The notes beneath the pieces were generated by a model that was not told the DNA's origin, made no database searches, and worked only from the letters and a program-made list of their open reading frames with translations. From positions 391 to 64,390 of the forward strand of contig NZ_MJIL01000053.1 in the NCBI RefSeq assembly GCF_001939735.1: 64,000 bases of DNA. The letters run 5' to 3'. Shown here piece after piece: positions 24,852-37,349 of this stretch. Both the position numbers and the translations under genes were made by a program. The DNA is from Photobacterium proteolyticum. GTDB lineage: Bacteria; Pseudomonadota; Gammaproteobacteria; Enterobacterales; Vibrionaceae. The stretch's first letter is position 1, and every line of letters begins with the position of its first letter.

Positions 24852-25391
24852 TTACTTACGGAATGGGAAGTTAAAAGCAGATAGTAGAGCGTGAGCTTCT
24901 TCGTCAGATTTCGCAGATGTAGTGATAGTGATATCAAGACCACGTACACGATCTACTTTATCGTAATCGATTTCTGGGAAGATGATCTGCTCACGAACGC
25001 CCATGCTGTAGTTACCACGACCATCGAATGATTTCGGGTTTAGACCACGGAAATCGCGAATACGAGGTACAGCAATTGAAATTAGACGCTCGAAGAAATC
25101 CCACATGCGTTCGCCACGTAGGGTTACTTTACAGCCAATAGGGTAGCCCTCACGGATCTTAAAGCCAGCAACAGACTTACGAGCTACAGTGATTAGCGGC
25201 TTCTGACCTGCAATAGCAGTCATGTCAGCAGCAGCATTCTCTAGAAGCTTCTTGTCGTTGATCGCTTCGCCCACACCCATGTTAAGTGTGATTTTTTCGA
25301 TCCTTGGGACTTGCATGATACTCTGGTATTCGAACTTTTCAGCAAGTTCTTTAACTAGAGTCTCTTTGTAGTAATCATGCAGTTTCGCCAT
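24852..25391 (-). CDS. rplE: 50S ribosomal protein L5
   Basis: A 179-residue protein (E. coli 179), start [20 protein letters not shown], with the conserved [15 protein letters not shown] and a C-terminal NFPFRK. It binds 5S rRNA and P-site tRNA. In E. coli the spc operon is repressed by S8 at the start of this gene. Seventeen bases separate it from rplX. Confidence 0.98.
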   Translation of the reverse strand: MAKLHDYYKETLVKELAEKFEYQSIMQVPRIEKITLNMGVGEAINDKKLLENAAADMTAIAGQKPLITVARKSVAGFKIREGYPIGCKVTLRGERMWDFFERLISIAVPRIRDFRGLNPKSFDGRGNYSMGVREQIIFPEIDYDKVDRVRGLDITITTSAKSDEEAHALLSAFNFPFRK

Positions 25392-25408
25392 AGTGTACTA
25401 CTCCAGAA

Positions 25409-25720
25409 TTACTTGATAGTTTCGCCAGTCGATTTGAAGAAACGAACTTTTTTGTCGTCTTCGAATCGGAAGCCTACACGGTCCGCTTTACCTTCACCGT
25501 TTACGATTGCAACATTTGAGGCGTCGATCGCAGCTTCTTGCTCTACGATGCCACCCTGAACACCCATTGCCGGAACCGGCTTCTGGTGTTTCTTAACCAT
25601 GTTGATACCTTCAACGATAACTTTACCGGTTGCTAGGACCTTAGTTACTTTACCTTTCTTACCTTTATCTTTACCGGTAAGAACGATAACTTCGTCGTTG
25701 CGACGGATTTTAGCTGCCAT
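25409..25720 (-). CDS. rplX: 50S ribosomal protein L24
   Basis: A 103-residue protein (E. coli 104) with the KOW motif [20 protein letters not shown] near the N-terminus. It is an assembly initiator of the 50S subunit. Between rplN and rplE in the spc operon. Confidence 0.97.
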   Translation of the reverse strand: MAAKIRRNDEVIVLTGKDKGKKGKVTKVLATGKVIVEGINMVKKHQKPVPAMGVQGGIVEQEAAIDASNVAIVNGEGKADRVGFRFEDDKKVRFFKSTGETIK

Positions 25721-25731
25721 TTTGTTACTCC

Positions 25732-26103
25732 TTACAGTACTTCTGGCGCTAGTGATACGATTTTCATGAATTTCGCATTACGAAGTTCACGCGTCACTGG
25801 GCCAAAGATACGAGTACCGATCGGTTGCTCTGTAGTGTCGTTCAACAATACACAAGCATTACGGTCGAAGCGAATGACAGAGCCGTCTGGACGACGAACG
25901 CCTTTACGGGTGCGAACAACCACCGCCTTCAGGACATCACCTTTCTTAACTTTACCGCGAGGAATTGCTTCTTTCACAGTAATCTTGATGATATCACCGA
26001 TGTGTGCGTAACGGCGGTGAGAACCACCCAGAACCTTAATACACATTACGCGACGAGCGCCGGAGTTATCGGCTGCGTCAAGCGTACTTTGCATTTGGAT
26101 CAT
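25732..26103 (-). CDS. rplN: 50S ribosomal protein L14
   Basis: A 123-residue protein (E. coli 123), first gene of the spc operon. Landmarks are [20 protein letters not shown] and [20 protein letters not shown]. It sits at the subunit interface and is the RsfS target in other bacteria. A 164-bp gap with a terminator and promoter-like sequence separates it from rpsQ. Confidence 0.98.
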   Translation of the reverse strand: MIQMQSTLDAADNSGARRVMCIKVLGGSHRRYAHIGDIIKITVKEAIPRGKVKKGDVLKAVVVRTRKGVRRPDGSVIRFDRNACVLLNDTTEQPIGTRIFGPVTRELRNAKFMKIVSLAPEVL

Positions 26104-26174
26104 GTTAGTGCTCCGCTTATTTTAAACATCTGGACCCATCTCGGGTCGATAGGCCTTTTCTTCAAAGGCGGCGA

Positions 26175-26183
26175 ATAATAACA
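26175..26183 (-). promoter_or_regulatory. possible spc-operon promoter (extended -10)
   Basis: On the minus strand TGTTATTAT gives an extended -10 (TG, one base, TATTAT at 26180-26175) about 70 bp before rplN. No good -35 is seen. The position between the S10-operon terminator and rplN is where the spc promoter lies in E. coli. Confidence 0.35.
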
Positions 26184-26216
26184 CCATTTTCGACCGATGG
26201 GTAGACAAAAAATAAA

Positions 26217-26241
26217 CGGCCCCAAATTTTTTTCGGGGCCG
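26217..26241 (-). terminator. S10-operon terminator
   Basis: A 7-bp GC-only stem CGGCCCC / GGGGCCG around an A/T loop, followed on the minus strand by TTTATTTTTTG. It lies 27 bp after the rpsQ stop and separates the S10 and spc operons. Confidence 0.8.
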
Positions 26242-26267
26242 CTGTATTAATTAGTTGCTAAGTTCGC

Positions 26268-26522
26268 TTATACGCGAGCTTTTTCAACTACACGTACCAG
26301 TGTCCAAGACTTAGTCTTAGACATTGGACGGCACTCACGAATCTCAACAGTGTCGCCTAGGCCACACTCGTTGTTTTCGTCATGTGCGTGAAGTTTAGTC
26401 GTGCGAGTGATGTACTTACCGTAGATCGGGTGCTTCACTTTACGCTCGATTGCAACAACAATAGACTTGTCGCCTTTGTCGCTAACAACACGACCAAGCT
26501 GAGTACGAATTTGTTCGCTCAT
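26268..26522 (-). CDS. rpsQ: 30S ribosomal protein S17
   Basis: An 84-residue protein (E. coli 84) with the OB-fold segments [19 protein letters not shown] and [18 protein letters not shown]. Last gene of the S10 operon; its ATG overlaps the rpmC stop by one base, and a terminator follows. Confidence 0.98.
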   Translation of the reverse strand: MSEQIRTQLGRVVSDKGDKSIVVAIERKVKHPIYGKYITRTTKLHAHDENNECGLGDTVEIRECRPMSKTKSWTLVRVVEKARV

Positions 26523-26713
26523 TATGCGCCAGCCTTCTCAGTCAGAACGGTTTTAACACGTGCGATATCGCGACGTACAGCTTTTAGAGTGTGAGTCTGC
26601 TGTAGTTGACCAGTCGCAGCCTGCATGCGCAGGTTGAACTGTTCACGTAGCAGGTTCACAAGCTCAGCATTCAGTTCTTCAACGCTTTTAGCGCGCAGAT
26701 CTTGTGCGTTCAT
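26522..26713 (-). CDS. rpmC: 50S ribosomal protein L29
   Basis: A 63-residue protein (E. coli 63) with [20 protein letters not shown] in its two-helix coiled fold at the peptide exit, where trigger factor docks. The ATG at 26713 overlaps the rplP stop (TGATG), so it is preferred over a GTG one codon earlier. Confidence 0.97.
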   Translation of the reverse strand: MNAQDLRAKSVEELNAELVNLLREQFNLRMQAATGQLQQTHTLKAVRRDIARVKTVLTEKAGA

Positions 26714-27123
26714 CACATCACCGCCTTATTTACGAATGTAGTCTTGATAGGTAGCTTACGTGCAGCAAGTTTGAATGCTTCACGAGCTAGTTCTTCAGGA
26801 ACACCATCCATCTCATATAGAACCTTACCTGGTTGAATCTGTGCAACCCAGTACTCTACGTTACCTTTACCTTTACCTTGACGAACTTCAAGAGGCTTAG
26901 ATGTGATAGGTTTGTCTGGGAAGATACGGATCCAGATTTGGCCCTGACGTTTGATATGACGAGTCATAGCACGACGAGCTGCTTCGATCTGGCGAGCAGT
27001 GATACGGCCACGGCCAACTGCTTTAAGACCAAATGAACCGAAGCTTACATCAGTACCGTTCGCTAGACCGCGGTTACGACCTTTAAAAGTCTTGCGGAAT
27101 TTAGTGCGTTTAGGTTGCAGCAT
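26713..27123 (-). CDS. rplP: 50S ribosomal protein L16
   Basis: A 136-residue protein (E. coli 136), [20 protein letters not shown]. It helps place tRNA in the A site; the conserved Arg (hydroxylated by YcfD in E. coli) lies in the [12 protein letters not shown] region. The ATG at 27123 is preferred to a TTG three bases earlier. S10 operon. Confidence 0.97.
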   Translation of the reverse strand: MLQPKRTKFRKTFKGRNRGLANGTDVSFGSFGLKAVGRGRITARQIEAARRAMTRHIKRQGQIWIRIFPDKPITSKPLEVRQGKGKGNVEYWVAQIQPGKVLYEMDGVPEELAREAFKLAARKLPIKTTFVNKAVM

Positions 27124-27134
27124 CAATAAACTCC

Positions 27135-27824
27135 TTATTTACGGCTTTTGCGCTGCTTCTTAGGCTTGTCAGCCTTAGGCTCTTCAATTGGCATACCGCC
27201 TAGAACTTCACCTTTGAAGATCCAAACTTTAACGCCGATTACACCGTATTGGGTGTGAGCCGAAGAAGTTGCGTAATCAATGTCAGCACGAAGAGTGTGT
27301 AGAGGTACACGACCTTCACGGTACCACTCAGAACGTGCGATTTCAGCGCCGCCTAGACGACCGCTTACTTCAACCTTGATACCTTTAGCGCCAAGACGCA
27401 TAGCGTTCTGAACTGCACGCTTCATAGCGCGACGGAACATAACACGACGCTCTAGCTGAGACGAAATGCTGTCTGCAACTAGTTGACCGTCTAGCTCTGG
27501 CTTACGAACTTCAGCGATGTTGATCTGAGCTGGAACACCAGCGATCTTAGCAACGCGAGCGCGTAGTTTCTCTACGTCTTCACCTTTCTTACCGATAACA
27601 ACGCCTGGACGAGCAGTGTGAATAGTCACACGGATGCTCTTAGCAGGACGCTCGATAACGATGCGTGATAGAGACGCTTTTTTCAGTTCTTTAGTAAGGA
27701 ACTGACGTACCTTGAAGTCGCCGTCTAGGTTGTCAGCGAACTCTTGGCTGTTAGCAAACCAAGTGGTATTCCATGGCTTAACGATGCCAAGACGAATACC
27801 ATTAGGATGTACTTTTTGACCCAT
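27135..27824 (-). CDS. rpsC: 30S ribosomal protein S3
   Basis: A 229-residue protein (E. coli 233). The KH domain has the GxxG loop in [15 protein letters not shown]; the C-terminal domain contains [18 protein letters not shown] sequence ([13 protein letters not shown] here). It forms part of the mRNA entry helicase site. The basic tail [13 protein letters not shown] is slightly shorter than in E. coli. S10 operon. Confidence 0.97.
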   Translation of the reverse strand: MGQKVHPNGIRLGIVKPWNTTWFANSQEFADNLDGDFKVRQFLTKELKKASLSRIVIERPAKSIRVTIHTARPGVVIGKKGEDVEKLRARVAKIAGVPAQINIAEVRKPELDGQLVADSISSQLERRVMFRRAMKRAVQNAMRLGAKGIKVEVSGRLGGAEIARSEWYREGRVPLHTLRADIDYATSSAHTQYGVIGVKVWIFKGEVLGGMPIEEPKADKPKKQRKSRK

Positions 27825-27843
27825 TGCTTTCTCTCCTAGTCTC

Positions 27844-28176
27844 TTAGCGGTCTGCTACAACAACAGTGATGTGGCTAGAACGCTTCAAGATGCGATCGGC
27901 ACGGCCTTTAGCACGAGGCATAATACGCTTCATGGTAGGACCTTCGTCAACGAAGATTTTAGCTACTGATAGATCATCAATATCTGCGCCTTCGTTGTGT
28001 TCTGCGTTAGCGATAGCTGACTCTAGAACTTTCTTGATTAGATCAGCAGCTTTCTTGTTGCTGAACTGAAGAATTTCTAGAGCTTGAGCAACTGGCTTAC
28101 CGCGCAGTTGATCAGCAACCAAACGAGCTTTCTGCGGTGAGATGCGAGCAAAGCGATGTTTAGCGATAGCTTCCAT
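27844..28176 (-). CDS. rplV: 50S ribosomal protein L22
   Basis: A 110-residue protein (E. coli 110) with [20 protein letters not shown] and the exit-tunnel beta-hairpin [20 protein letters not shown], the site of macrolide-resistance changes; no deletion is seen. S10 operon, order rpsS-rplV-rpsC. Confidence 0.98.
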   Translation of the reverse strand: MEAIAKHRFARISPQKARLVADQLRGKPVAQALEILQFSNKKAADLIKKVLESAIANAEHNEGADIDDLSVAKIFVDEGPTMKRIMPRAKGRADRILKRSSHITVVVADR

Positions 28177-28190
28177 TACCTATACTCCTC

Positions 28191-28472
<282 letters not shown>

Positions 28473-28489
28473 TTATCCTCTGATATATA

Positions 28490-29314
28490 TTACTTATTAC
28501 GACGACGTACGATGTACTTGTCGGTACGCTTGTTCTTACGAGTCTTGTAACCCTTAGTAGGAACACCCCAAGGTGTAACTGGGTGACGACCGCCTGATGT
28601 ACGACCTTCACCACCACCGTGTGGGTGATCAACTGGGTTCATTACAACACCACGGACAGTTGGACGAACACCGCGCCAGCGTGAAGCACCAGCTTTACCT
28701 AGCTCACGTAGCATGTGTTCTGCGTTACCAACTTCACCAAGGGTCGCACGACCTTCAGAAAGCACTTTACGCATTTCACCAGAACGTAGACGTAGAGTCA
28801 CATAAGTGCCTGCACGTGCAACGATCTGAGCGTATGCACCAGCTGAACGAGCCAGCTGAGCACCTTTACCAGGCTTAAGCTCAACACAGTGTACTGTTGA
28901 ACCTACTGGGATGTTGCGCATTGGTAGAGTGTTACCAACTTTGATAGCAGCATCTGCGCCAGACTGGATGGTATCACCCGCCTGAAGACCTTTAGGTGCG
29001 ATGATGTAGCGGCGCTCACCGTCTGCGTACAGAACTAGAGCAATGTTTGCGCTACGGTTTGGATCGTATTCAAGACGCTCAACTTTCGCTGGGATACCAT
29101 CTTTAGTACGCTTGAAGTCAATCATACGGTAGTGTTGTTTGTTACCACCACCGATGTGACGTACTGTGATACGACCGTTATTGTTACGACCACCTGACTT
29201 AGATTTTTTCTCTAGTAGAGGTGCGTACGGCTTACCCTTATGCAGGTCAGAGTTAACCACTTTAACTACGTGGCGACGACCTGGGGAAGTCGGCTTACAT
29301 TTTACAATAGCCAT
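28490..29314 (-). CDS. rplB: 50S ribosomal protein L2
   Basis: A 274-residue protein (E. coli 273). The OB and SH3-like domains are present, and the C-terminal loop [20 protein letters not shown] contains the conserved His needed for peptidyl-transferase centre assembly. S10 operon between rplW and rpsS. Confidence 0.98.
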   Translation of the reverse strand: MAIVKCKPTSPGRRHVVKVVNSDLHKGKPYAPLLEKKSKSGGRNNNGRITVRHIGGGNKQHYRMIDFKRTKDGIPAKVERLEYDPNRSANIALVLYADGERRYIIAPKGLQAGDTIQSGADAAIKVGNTLPMRNIPVGSTVHCVELKPGKGAQLARSAGAYAQIVARAGTYVTLRLRSGEMRKVLSEGRATLGEVGNAEHMLRELGKAGASRWRGVRPTVRGVVMNPVDHPHGGGEGRTSGGRHPVTPWGVPTKGYKTRKNKRTDKYIVRRRNK

Positions 29315-29332
29315 TCTTCTTTGCTCCTAGCC

Positions 29333-29635
29333 TTACTCTGCACTACCAGCGAAGTCGATGTCTTGACCTTCTTTCAAGATAACATACGCTTTTTTCCAGT
29401 CGCTACGACGGCCTTCACGCATACCTTGACGCTTGGTCTTACCCTTGGCTACAAGAGTATTTACAGACTTAACTTCAACCTCGAACAGTTTTTCAACTGC
29501 TGCTTTGATCTCTTTCTTAGTTGCTGTCATAGCTACTTTGAATACGATAGTGTTACCGTTTTCTGCAGCCATTGTCGCTTTTTCAGAGATGTGCGGAGCA
29601 CGTAGAACTTTTAGAATACGCTCTTCAGTGATCAT
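29333..29635 (-). CDS. rplW: 50S ribosomal protein L23
   Basis: A 100-residue protein (E. coli 100) starting [20 protein letters not shown]. It is the docking site for trigger factor and SRP at the tunnel exit. Its ATG overlaps the rplD stop by four bases. Confidence 0.98.
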   Translation of the reverse strand: MITEERILKVLRAPHISEKATMAAENGNTIVFKVAMTATKKEIKAAVEKLFEVEVKSVNTLVAKGKTKRQGMREGRRSDWKKAYVILKEGQDIDFAGSAE

Positions 29636-30234
29636 GCTAGCATCTCCTCAACTTGCTTAACTGCTTCAGCAGTCATCACAACTTTATCGAAAGCAATCAG
29701 GCTAACTGGGTCAATTGCCGCAGCGTCACGTACGTCTACTTTGTAGAGGTTACGTGCAGCCAGGAATAGATTCTCATCTAGATCGCCAGTTACGATTAGA
29801 GCATCAGTAAGCTCAAGCTCTTTCAGCTTAGCTACTAGCTCTTTAGTTTTAGGTGCTTCTACAGAGAAGTTATCAACAACGATTAGACGCTCTTGACGAA
29901 CTAGCTCAGAAAGAATGCTCTTCATAGCACCACGGTACATTTTCTTGTTAACTTTCTGGCTGTGGTCCTGTGGACGAGCAGCGAAAGTTACACCACCTGT
30001 ACGCCATAGTGGGCTACGGATTGTACCTGCACGAGCGCGGCCTGTACCTTTCTGGCGCCATGGTTTAGCACCACCACCAGAAACGTCAGAACGAGTTTTC
30101 TGAGCACGTGTACCTTGACGAGCACCTGCTGCGTAAGCAACAACTACCTGGTGTACAAGCGCTTCATTGAAATCACGCCCAAAAGTAGTTTCGGAGACAG
30201 TTAGCGCATCAGCGCCTTTGACTACCAATTCCAT
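29632..30234 (-). CDS. rplD: 50S ribosomal protein L4
   Basis: A 200-residue protein (E. coli 201). The tunnel loop [20 protein letters not shown] is intact. L4 is also the autogenous repressor of the S10 operon in E. coli, acting on the leader both at transcription and at translation; a long leader is present here too (31207-31440). Confidence 0.98.
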   Translation of the reverse strand: MELVVKGADALTVSETTFGRDFNEALVHQVVVAYAAGARQGTRAQKTRSDVSGGGAKPWRQKGTGRARAGTIRSPLWRTGGVTFAARPQDHSQKVNKKMYRGAMKSILSELVRQERLIVVDNFSVEAPKTKELVAKLKELELTDALIVTGDLDENLFLAARNLYKVDVRDAAAIDPVSLIAFDKVVMTAEAVKQVEEMLA

Positions 30235-30250
30235 TACTAACTCCTTGACG

Positions 30251-30880
30251 TTACGCTTTAACAGCTGGTTTTACGATCACGTTGCCACCTGTAGCACCTG
30301 GTACTGCACCTTTGATAAGAAGCAGATTGCGCTCAGCGTCAACACGTACGATCTCTAGGTTCTGAGTCGTTACACGCTCAGCACCCATGTGACCAGCCAT
30401 TTTCTTGCCTTTAAATACGCGACCTGGAGTTTGACATTGGCCAATTGAACCCGGAGCACGGTGAGACAAGGAGTTACCATGGGTCATATCTTGAGTGCGG
30501 AAATTCCAGCGCTTAACGCCACCCTGGAAGCCTTTACCCTTAGATGTACCAGTAACGTCTACTTTTTTGATGTCATTGAAAAGTTCAACGTTTAGCTCAG
30601 CGCCAACAGCAAACTCTTCATTGTTTTCTAGACGGAATTCCCAAAGACCGCGACCAGCTTCAACACCTGCTTTCGCAAAGTGGCCAGCTTCTGGCTTAGA
30701 AACACGGTTAGCTTTCTTAGTACCAGTAGTTACCTGGATTGCGTTGTAGCCGTCAGTTTCTACAGATTTAACCTGAGAAACGCGGTTAGCTTCAACTTCA
30801 ACCACAGTTACTGGGATAGAAACGCCATCTTCGGTAAATACGCGGGTCATGCCCACTTTACGACCGATTAGACCAATCAT
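30251..30880 (-). CDS. rplC: 50S ribosomal protein L3
   Basis: A 209-residue protein (E. coli 209), [20 protein letters not shown], with the long loop near the peptidyl-transferase centre containing [20 protein letters not shown]; the Gln methylated by PrmB in E. coli lies in GQCQTPG. Second gene of the S10 operon. Confidence 0.98.
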   Translation of the reverse strand: MIGLIGRKVGMTRVFTEDGVSIPVTVVEVEANRVSQVKSVETDGYNAIQVTTGTKKANRVSKPEAGHFAKAGVEAGRGLWEFRLENNEEFAVGAELNVELFNDIKKVDVTGTSKGKGFQGGVKRWNFRTQDMTHGNSLSHRAPGSIGQCQTPGRVFKGKKMAGHMGAERVTTQNLEIVRVDAERNLLLIKGAVPGATGGNVIVKPAVKA

Positions 30881-30894
30881 TCTCTTATCTCCCC

Positions 30895-31440
<546 letters not shown>

Positions 31441-31446
31441 GCGAGC

Positions 31447-31474
31447 ATTATACAGATCACATTTTCAAGCGCAA
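31447..31474 (-). promoter_or_regulatory. S10-operon promoter
   Basis: On the minus strand TTGCGC (31474-31469), 16 bp, TATAAT (31452-31447), then GCTCGCC as a GC-rich discriminator of the kind found at stringently controlled ribosomal promoters. Confidence 0.7.
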
Positions 31475-31500
31475 CCCCTGTTGCAAAAATAATCAGATAG

Positions 31501-31528
31501 TGCGGGATGCGGGATGCGGGATGCGGGA
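31501..31528. repeat. four tandem copies of TGCGGGA
   Basis: A perfect 7-bp unit is repeated four times between bfd and the S10 promoter, starting about 27 bp upstream of its -35. On the minus strand the unit reads TCCCGCA. Such a short array can change in copy number by slippage. No function is evident. Confidence 0.8.
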
Positions 31529-31648
31529 AAATATCAGCCAGCTGAAATGGTATCAAGAGGAAGTATCTATTACTGGTTCGTTATACGTTCGGTAACTGCT
31601 CGCCCTTCCCCACCATGAACACTCTGCAGAAGATAGAATCGGGGCCGA

Positions 31649-31840
31649 TTAGCTGGCTTCTTGTAGTCTTGTGGCTTCAACAGTTTCTTCAATCACTTCC
31701 TTGGCGGTCCGGATACATTTACCGCACATCGAGCCCAGAGGGGTGATCTGGCGAATACCACGAACATCGGTGATACCGTGTTGCTGTGTCAGCTTCATTA
31801 TTTTCTTGTCGGAGATTCCGTGGCAGAGGCAAACGTACAT
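31649..31840 (-). CDS. bfd: bacterioferritin-associated ferredoxin
   Basis: A 63-residue [2Fe-2S] protein (E. coli Bfd 64), MYVCLCHGISDKKIMKLTQQ with ligand cysteines at 4, 6, and in GSMCGKC (about 38 and 41). It delivers electrons to bacterioferritin to release stored iron. The start at 31840 has GGAAG upstream and matches E. coli; a longer in-frame start at 31894 is not supported. The partner gene bfr, adjacent in E. coli, is not here. Confidence 0.92.
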   Translation of the reverse strand: MYVCLCHGISDKKIMKLTQQHGITDVRGIRQITPLGSMCGKCIRTAKEVIEETVEATRLQEAS

Positions 31841-32043
31841 TTCACTTCCATCTTTAAACTTGATTGAAGCAATATAAACGAGAATAGTTTCCATTACTAC
31901 TTATAACTGCGGAGTTTTTAGATAGATCTGTTATTAGCAATAGAAGAATATTTTGATAAAAATATATACACACAAATGCCTAACTATAAATACACAGCTA
32001 AACAGTGGTTAATACCGCAAAGAGAAATTGCAGATACAAAAAA

Positions 32044-32059
32044 GGGAGCCGAAGCTCCC
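32044..32059. terminator. tuf terminator
   Basis: GGGAGC-CGAA-GCTCCC with T6 on the minus side and T7 on the plus side. It lies about 30 bp after the tuf stop and probably works in both directions. Confidence 0.9.
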
Positions 32060-32088
32060 TTTTTTTAGTGTCGTTAGACTATTGCAAA

Positions 32089-33273
32089 TTAAGCAACGAT
32101 CTTAGCAACAACACCAGCACCTACTGTACGACCGCCTTCACGGATCGCAAAGCGTAGACCTTCGTCCATCGCGATAGGAGCAATTAGAGTAACAACCATC
32201 TTGATGTTGTCACCAGGCATTACCATTTCAACGCCTTCTGGTAGCTCGATAGTACCAGTTACGTCAGTTGTACGGAAGTAGAACTGTGGACGGTAGCCTT
32301 TGAAGAATGGCGTGTGACGGCCACCTTCGTCTTTAGACAGAACGTATACTTCTGACTCGAAAGTAGTGTGCGGAGTGATAGAACCTGGCTTAGCAAGAAC
32401 CTGACCACGCTCAACTTCGTCACGCTTAGTACCACGTAGTAGAACACCAACGTTCTCACCAGCACGGCCTTCGTCAAGAAGCTTACGGAACATCTCAACA
32501 CCAGTACAAGTAGTTGTAGTGGTCTCTTTGATACCGATGATTTCTACTTCGTCACCTACAGTGATGATACCCTGCTCAACACGACCAGTTACAACAGTAC
32601 CACGGCCCTGGATTGAGAATACATCTTCGATAGGTAGGATGAACGGACGATCGATCGCACGCTCTGGCTCTGGGATGTAGTTGTCTAGTGCTTCAGCTAG
32701 CTCAACGATCTTGTCTTCCCACTCTTTCTCGCCGTTTAGTGCGCCAAGAGCAGAACCCATGATTACTGGGCAGTCGTCACCTGGGAAGTCGTACTCAGAT
32801 AGAAGTTCACGAACTTCCATTTCTACTAGCTCTAGTAGTTCTTCGTCATCAACCATGTCACACTTGTTCATGAACACGATGATGTATGGGATACCAACCT
32901 GACGGCCTAGTAGGATGTGCTCACGAGTCTGAGGCATAGGGCCGTCAGTTGCAGCAACAACTAGGATACCACCGTCCATCTGCGCAGCACCAGTGATCAT
33001 GTTTTTAACGTAATCGGCGTGTCCTGGGCAGTCTACGTGTGCGTAGTGACGAGTTGGAGTATCGTACTCTACGTGAGAAGTAGAGATTGTGATACCACGC
33101 TCGCGCTCTTCTGGAGCGTTATCGATAGATGCGAAGTCTTTAGCCTCACCACCGTATACTTTTGAAAGAGTAGTACAGATAGCAGCAGTTAGAGTAGTTT
33201 TACCGTGGTCAACGTGGCCGATAGTACCAACGTTAACGTGCGGTTTCGTACGTTCAAATTTTTCTTTAGACAC
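32089..33273 (-). CDS. tuf: elongation factor Tu
   Basis: A 394-residue GTPase (E. coli 394) that carries aminoacyl-tRNA to the A site. G1 GHVDHGKT (19-26), G3 DCPGH (81-85) and G4 NKCD (136-139) are intact, followed by domains II and III and the C-terminal [12 protein letters not shown]. It lies 101 bp after fusA as the last gene of the str unit. A second tuf copy is usual in the family but is not in the window. Confidence 0.98.
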   Translation of the reverse strand: MSKEKFERTKPHVNVGTIGHVDHGKTTLTAAICTTLSKVYGGEAKDFASIDNAPEERERGITISTSHVEYDTPTRHYAHVDCPGHADYVKNMITGAAQMDGGILVVAATDGPMPQTREHILLGRQVGIPYIIVFMNKCDMVDDEELLELVEMEVRELLSEYDFPGDDCPVIMGSALGALNGEKEWEDKIVELAEALDNYIPEPERAIDRPFILPIEDVFSIQGRGTVVTGRVEQGIITVGDEVEIIGIKETTTTTCTGVEMFRKLLDEGRAGENVGVLLRGTKRDEVERGQVLAKPGSITPHTTFESEVYVLSKDEGGRHTPFFKGYRPQFYFRTTDVTGTIELPEGVEMVMPGDNIKMVVTLIAPIAMDEGLRFAIREGGRTVGAGVVAKIVA

Positions 33274-33299
33274 GATCGTGTTCCTTCCTAGTTAAGATA

Positions 33300-33323
33300 C
33301 GCCCCCTACTAGGTCAGGGGGCG
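33300..33323 (-). other. fusA-tuf intergenic hairpin
   Basis: CGCCCCCT / AGGGGGCG forms an 8-bp stem with an 8-nt loop; a second stem TGCGTCAA / TTGACGCA lies at 33344-33365. Neither is followed by a T-tract on the minus strand, so they may be RNA processing or stability elements between fusA and tuf rather than terminators. Confidence 0.5.
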
Positions 33324-33374
33324 CGTCTGAAGTTTGTATTTTATGCGTCAACGACGATTGACGCAATAATCAAA

Positions 33375-35471
33375 TTAAGAGCGTTCTGCAATAATTCGGT
33401 CTGCAACATTCTTCGGCACTTCAGCGTAGTCACTGAATTCCATAGAATAAGAAGCACGACCCTGAGTAGCAGAGCGAAGATCTGTTGCGTAACCGAACAT
33501 CTCTGAAAGCGGTACCTGGGCACGGACAATCTTCAGGCCTGCTGGCCCTTCTTCCATACCTTCGATCATGCCGCGACGACGGTTAAGGTCACCGACAACA
33601 TCACCCATCCAGTCTTCCGGAGTAGTTACTTCAACTTTCATCAGCGGCTCAAGAATTACCGGGTTTGCTTCTAGCGCACCTTTCCTGAATGCCATTGAAC
33701 CTGCGATCTTAAACGCCATTTCACTCGAGTCAACATCATGGTAAGAGCCGTCATACAGAGTCGCTTTGACGTCCAGTACCGGATAACCGGCCAGTACACC
33801 ATTGTTCATCTGCTCTTCGACACCCTTCGATACCGCACCGATAAATTCTTTCGGTACAACACCACCCACAATTTCGTCCACGAAGACGAAGCCTTCACCA
33901 GGCTCCGACGGTTCGATCTTAAGCCATACGTGACCAAACTGACCGCGGCCACCAGACTGACGTACGAACTTGCCTTCAACTTCCGTGCTACCACGAATGG
34001 TTTCACGGTATGCAACCTGAGGTTTACCCACGTTACACTCAACGCTGAATTCACGCTTCATACGATCAACGATGATGTCCAGGTGAAGCTCACCCATGCC
34101 AGAAATTAGTGTCTGGCCAGACTCATCGTCAGTTTCTACGCGGAAAGACGGGTCTTCTGCAGCTAGTTTACCCAGCGCGATACCCATTTTTTCCTGGTCA
34201 GCTTGAGAACGCGGCTCTACCGCGATCTGAATTACTGGTTCCGGGAATTCCATGCGCTCCAGAATCACTTTATGATCCTGATCGCACAGTGTGTCACCAG
34301 TAGTTACGTTTTTGAGACCAATCGCCGCGGCGATATCACCGGCGCGGATTTCCTTGATCTCTTCACGTTTGTTCGCGTGCATCTGTACGATACGACCGAA
34401 ACGTTCACGCTTCTCTTTAACAGAGTTGTAGACTGAATCACCAGAGTTCACAACACCCGAGTAAACGCGCATGAATGTCAGGTTACCAACGAACGGGTCT
34501 GTTGCGATCTTGAACGCAAGCGCTGAGAATGGTTCGTCATCGCTTGAGTGACGCTCGATTTCGTTACCCAACTCATCTTCACCACGGATAGCTTTTACTT
34601 CCGTAGGAGACGGCAGGAATTCGATAACCGCATCCAGTACTGCCTGAACACCTTTGTTCTTGAATGCAGAACCACAAGTTGCCAGAACAATTTCGTTGTT
34701 TAGTGTACGCTGACGTAGACCTGCCTTGATATCTTCTTCAGACAGCTCACCTTCTTCAAGGTACTTATCCATTAGCTCTTCAGATGCCTCGGCAGCTGAT
34801 TCAACTAAGTTCATGCGCCATTCATCAGCAAGGTCTTGCATCTCTGCTGGAATGTCTTCATAGGTGAATGTTGTGCCTTGATCTTCTTCCGACCAGTTGA
34901 TGGTCTTCATCTTGATCAGGTCAACTACACCTTTAAATTCTTCTTCAGCACCAATATTAAGCTGGATTGGCACTGGATTCGCACCAAGACGGTTCTTGAT
35001 CTGGTCAACTACGCGAAGGAAGTCTGCACCAGCACGGTCCATCTTGTTAACGAAAACCATACGCGGTACTTCGTACTTGTCAGCCTGACGCCATACGGTC
35101 TCAGACTGAGGTTCAACACCCGAAGAACCACAGAAAACTACAACTGCACCATCAAGTACACGCAGAGAACGTTCTACTTCAATGGTGAAGTCAACGTGTC
35201 CCGGGGTGTCAATGATGTTAACGCGGTGCTCAGGAAACTGAGCTTCCATACCACGCCAGAACGTAGTAGTAGCAGCAGAAGTGATAGTGATACCACGCTC
35301 CTGCTCCTGCTCCATCCAGTCCATGGTAGCAGCGCCGTCGTGAACCTCACCAATCTTGTGAGACAGGCCTGTATAAAACAGAATACGCTCGGTAGTTGTT
35401 GTTTTACCGGCGTCAACGTGAGCACAAATACCGATATTACGGTAGCGCTCGATAGGCGTTTTACGAGCCAC
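33375..35471 (-). CDS. fusA: elongation factor G
   Basis: A 698-residue translocase GTPase (E. coli 704). G1 is [15 protein letters not shown] (17-31), G3 DTPGHVDF (about 88-95) and G4 NKMDR (about 142-146), followed by domains [20 protein letters not shown] is in domain III. The start codon is GTG (35471-35469), the only candidate that gives the family N-terminus [15 protein letters not shown]. It lies between rpsG and tuf, in str order. Confidence 0.97.
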   Translation of the reverse strand: MARKTPIERYRNIGICAHVDAGKTTTTERILFYTGLSHKIGEVHDGAATMDWMEQEQERGITITSAATTTFWRGMEAQFPEHRVNIIDTPGHVDFTIEVERSLRVLDGAVVVFCGSSGVEPQSETVWRQADKYEVPRMVFVNKMDRAGADFLRVVDQIKNRLGANPVPIQLNIGAEEEFKGVVDLIKMKTINWSEEDQGTTFTYEDIPAEMQDLADEWRMNLVESAAEASEELMDKYLEEGELSEEDIKAGLRQRTLNNEIVLATCGSAFKNKGVQAVLDAVIEFLPSPTEVKAIRGEDELGNEIERHSSDDEPFSALAFKIATDPFVGNLTFMRVYSGVVNSGDSVYNSVKEKRERFGRIVQMHANKREEIKEIRAGDIAAAIGLKNVTTGDTLCDQDHKVILERMEFPEPVIQIAVEPRSQADQEKMGIALGKLAAEDPSFRVETDDESGQTLISGMGELHLDIIVDRMKREFSVECNVGKPQVAYRETIRGSTEVEGKFVRQSGGRGQFGHVWLKIEPSEPGEGFVFVDEIVGGVVPKEFIGAVSKGVEEQMNNGVLAGYPVLDVKATLYDGSYHDVDSSEMAFKIAGSMAFRKGALEANPVILEPLMKVEVTTPEDWMGDVVGDLNRRRGMIEGMEEGPAGLKIVRAQVPLSEMFGYATDLRSATQGRASYSMEFSDYAEVPKNVADRIIAERS

Positions 35472-35549
35472 GGCTGTATCCTCTTACTAAGGTTAACCTT
35501 AGAGTATGGTTTAGGCGCAGCAAGCCAGGCTTGCTGCGCCAAGTCGGTA

Positions 35550-36508
<959 letters not shown>

Positions 36509-36559
36509 TTACTTTCGTAAATGTGAAAAATCCGCCTCCCAACAACAGGAGGACGCGAA

Positions 36560-36588
36560 ATTTTAGGCATCGCACTAATAGGTGTCAA
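36560..36588 (-). promoter_or_regulatory. str-operon promoter
   Basis: On the minus strand TTGACA (36588-36583), exactly 17 bp, TAAAAT (36565-36560). The start would be about 60-65 bp before the rpsL ATG. This is the best housekeeping promoter in the window. Confidence 0.8.
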
Positions 36589-36637
36589 GATATATACAGC
36601 GATCAATCAGATGATCATTTCTTAAACAGTTGGAAAA

Positions 36638-36668
36638 AGCCAAATATCATGTAACTTCTTAGTTGGCT
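36638..36668 (-). terminator. possible tusB terminator
   Basis: AGCCAA / TTGGCT with a 19-nt loop is followed on the minus strand by TTTTT, directly after the tusB stop. The stem is short, so it may be leaky and let the yheO-tus unit read into str. Confidence 0.4.
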
Positions 36669-36962
36669 TCAGCCCCATTTAAGCTGACTTTCATGCTGTT
36701 CGGTAATCGAAACAAACCCTTTAAAATCAATAACATTAATGCTGTTATCAACTTTATCGGTCAAGCCTCTTGCCGCGAGATCGGCTTCCAGTAAATAAAT
36801 TTTTACACCCGACTTTTTTATTGCCTCGCACCAGCTATTTTTTTCAATTCCGGCACTAACAGCGTCTTGTAATAGCAGAATTTCATCATCTGGGCGCAAA
36901 TATTGAAGGCAACGTTGCAGATCTTGAGTCTGGAAGGGAGATGTTGAGATGGTGTGGAGCAT
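36669..36962 (-). CDS. tusB: sulfur relay protein TusB
   Basis: A 97-residue protein (E. coli 95) of the DsrH family, with MLHTISTSPFQTQDLQRCL. It forms the TusBCD heterohexamer that passes persulfide sulfur from TusA to TusE for 2-thiouridine formation at tRNA position 34. It is 7 bp after tusC, in the order yheO-tusD-tusC-tusB-rpsL known from E. coli. Confidence 0.93.
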   Translation of the reverse strand: MLHTISTSPFQTQDLQRCLQYLRPDDEILLLQDAVSAGIEKNSWCEAIKKSGVKIYLLEADLAARGLTDKVDNSINVIDFKGFVSITEQHESQLKWG

Positions 36963-36969
36963 AATGGCC

Positions 36970-37326
36970 TCAGAAACTTAGAATTCGCCGACACTGATGA
37001 AGTTTAGTCGTAATATCTGCCAAATCGACTACATCGACCTCTATAACCAGCTCACTGTCTTCGATACAACGCTCATACAGCGACTGACGACAAACGTAGA
37101 TATTCTCGACATCATAGAGATCCAGCATCTTAAAGGTCGCAATATAGTCACGACACAATATTTGTCCTGGCTGCTGGTTGGCCAGCAGTTGGAAGACACC
37201 GTCGCCGATAAAGAACACACTGATATTTTCACAGTATGCCGATGTCGCCAAGACGGCATCCAGCCCTTCACGGCCGCTGCTGCTCCCATGGGGGGCACTC
37301 TGAAATACAAAGCCTAGCGATTTCAT
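36970..37326 (-). CDS. tusC: sulfur relay protein TusC
   Basis: A 118-residue DsrF-family protein (E. coli 119) starting MKSLGFVFQSAPHGSSSGRE. It is a structural subunit of TusBCD; like E. coli TusC it has Cys residues but is not the main sulfur carrier. It lies between tusD and tusB in one message. Confidence 0.94.
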   Translation of the reverse strand: MKSLGFVFQSAPHGSSSGREGLDAVLATSAYCENISVFFIGDGVFQLLANQQPGQILCRDYIATFKMLDLYDVENIYVCRQSLYERCIEDSELVIEVDVVDLADITTKLHQCRRILSF

Positions 37327-37349
37327 AGGTTCTCTTTAAAAGGTAAGAC

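Noticed and set aside
31501..31528. Possible CRISPR array
   Set aside because: The 7-bp units have no spacers and no cas gene is nearby.
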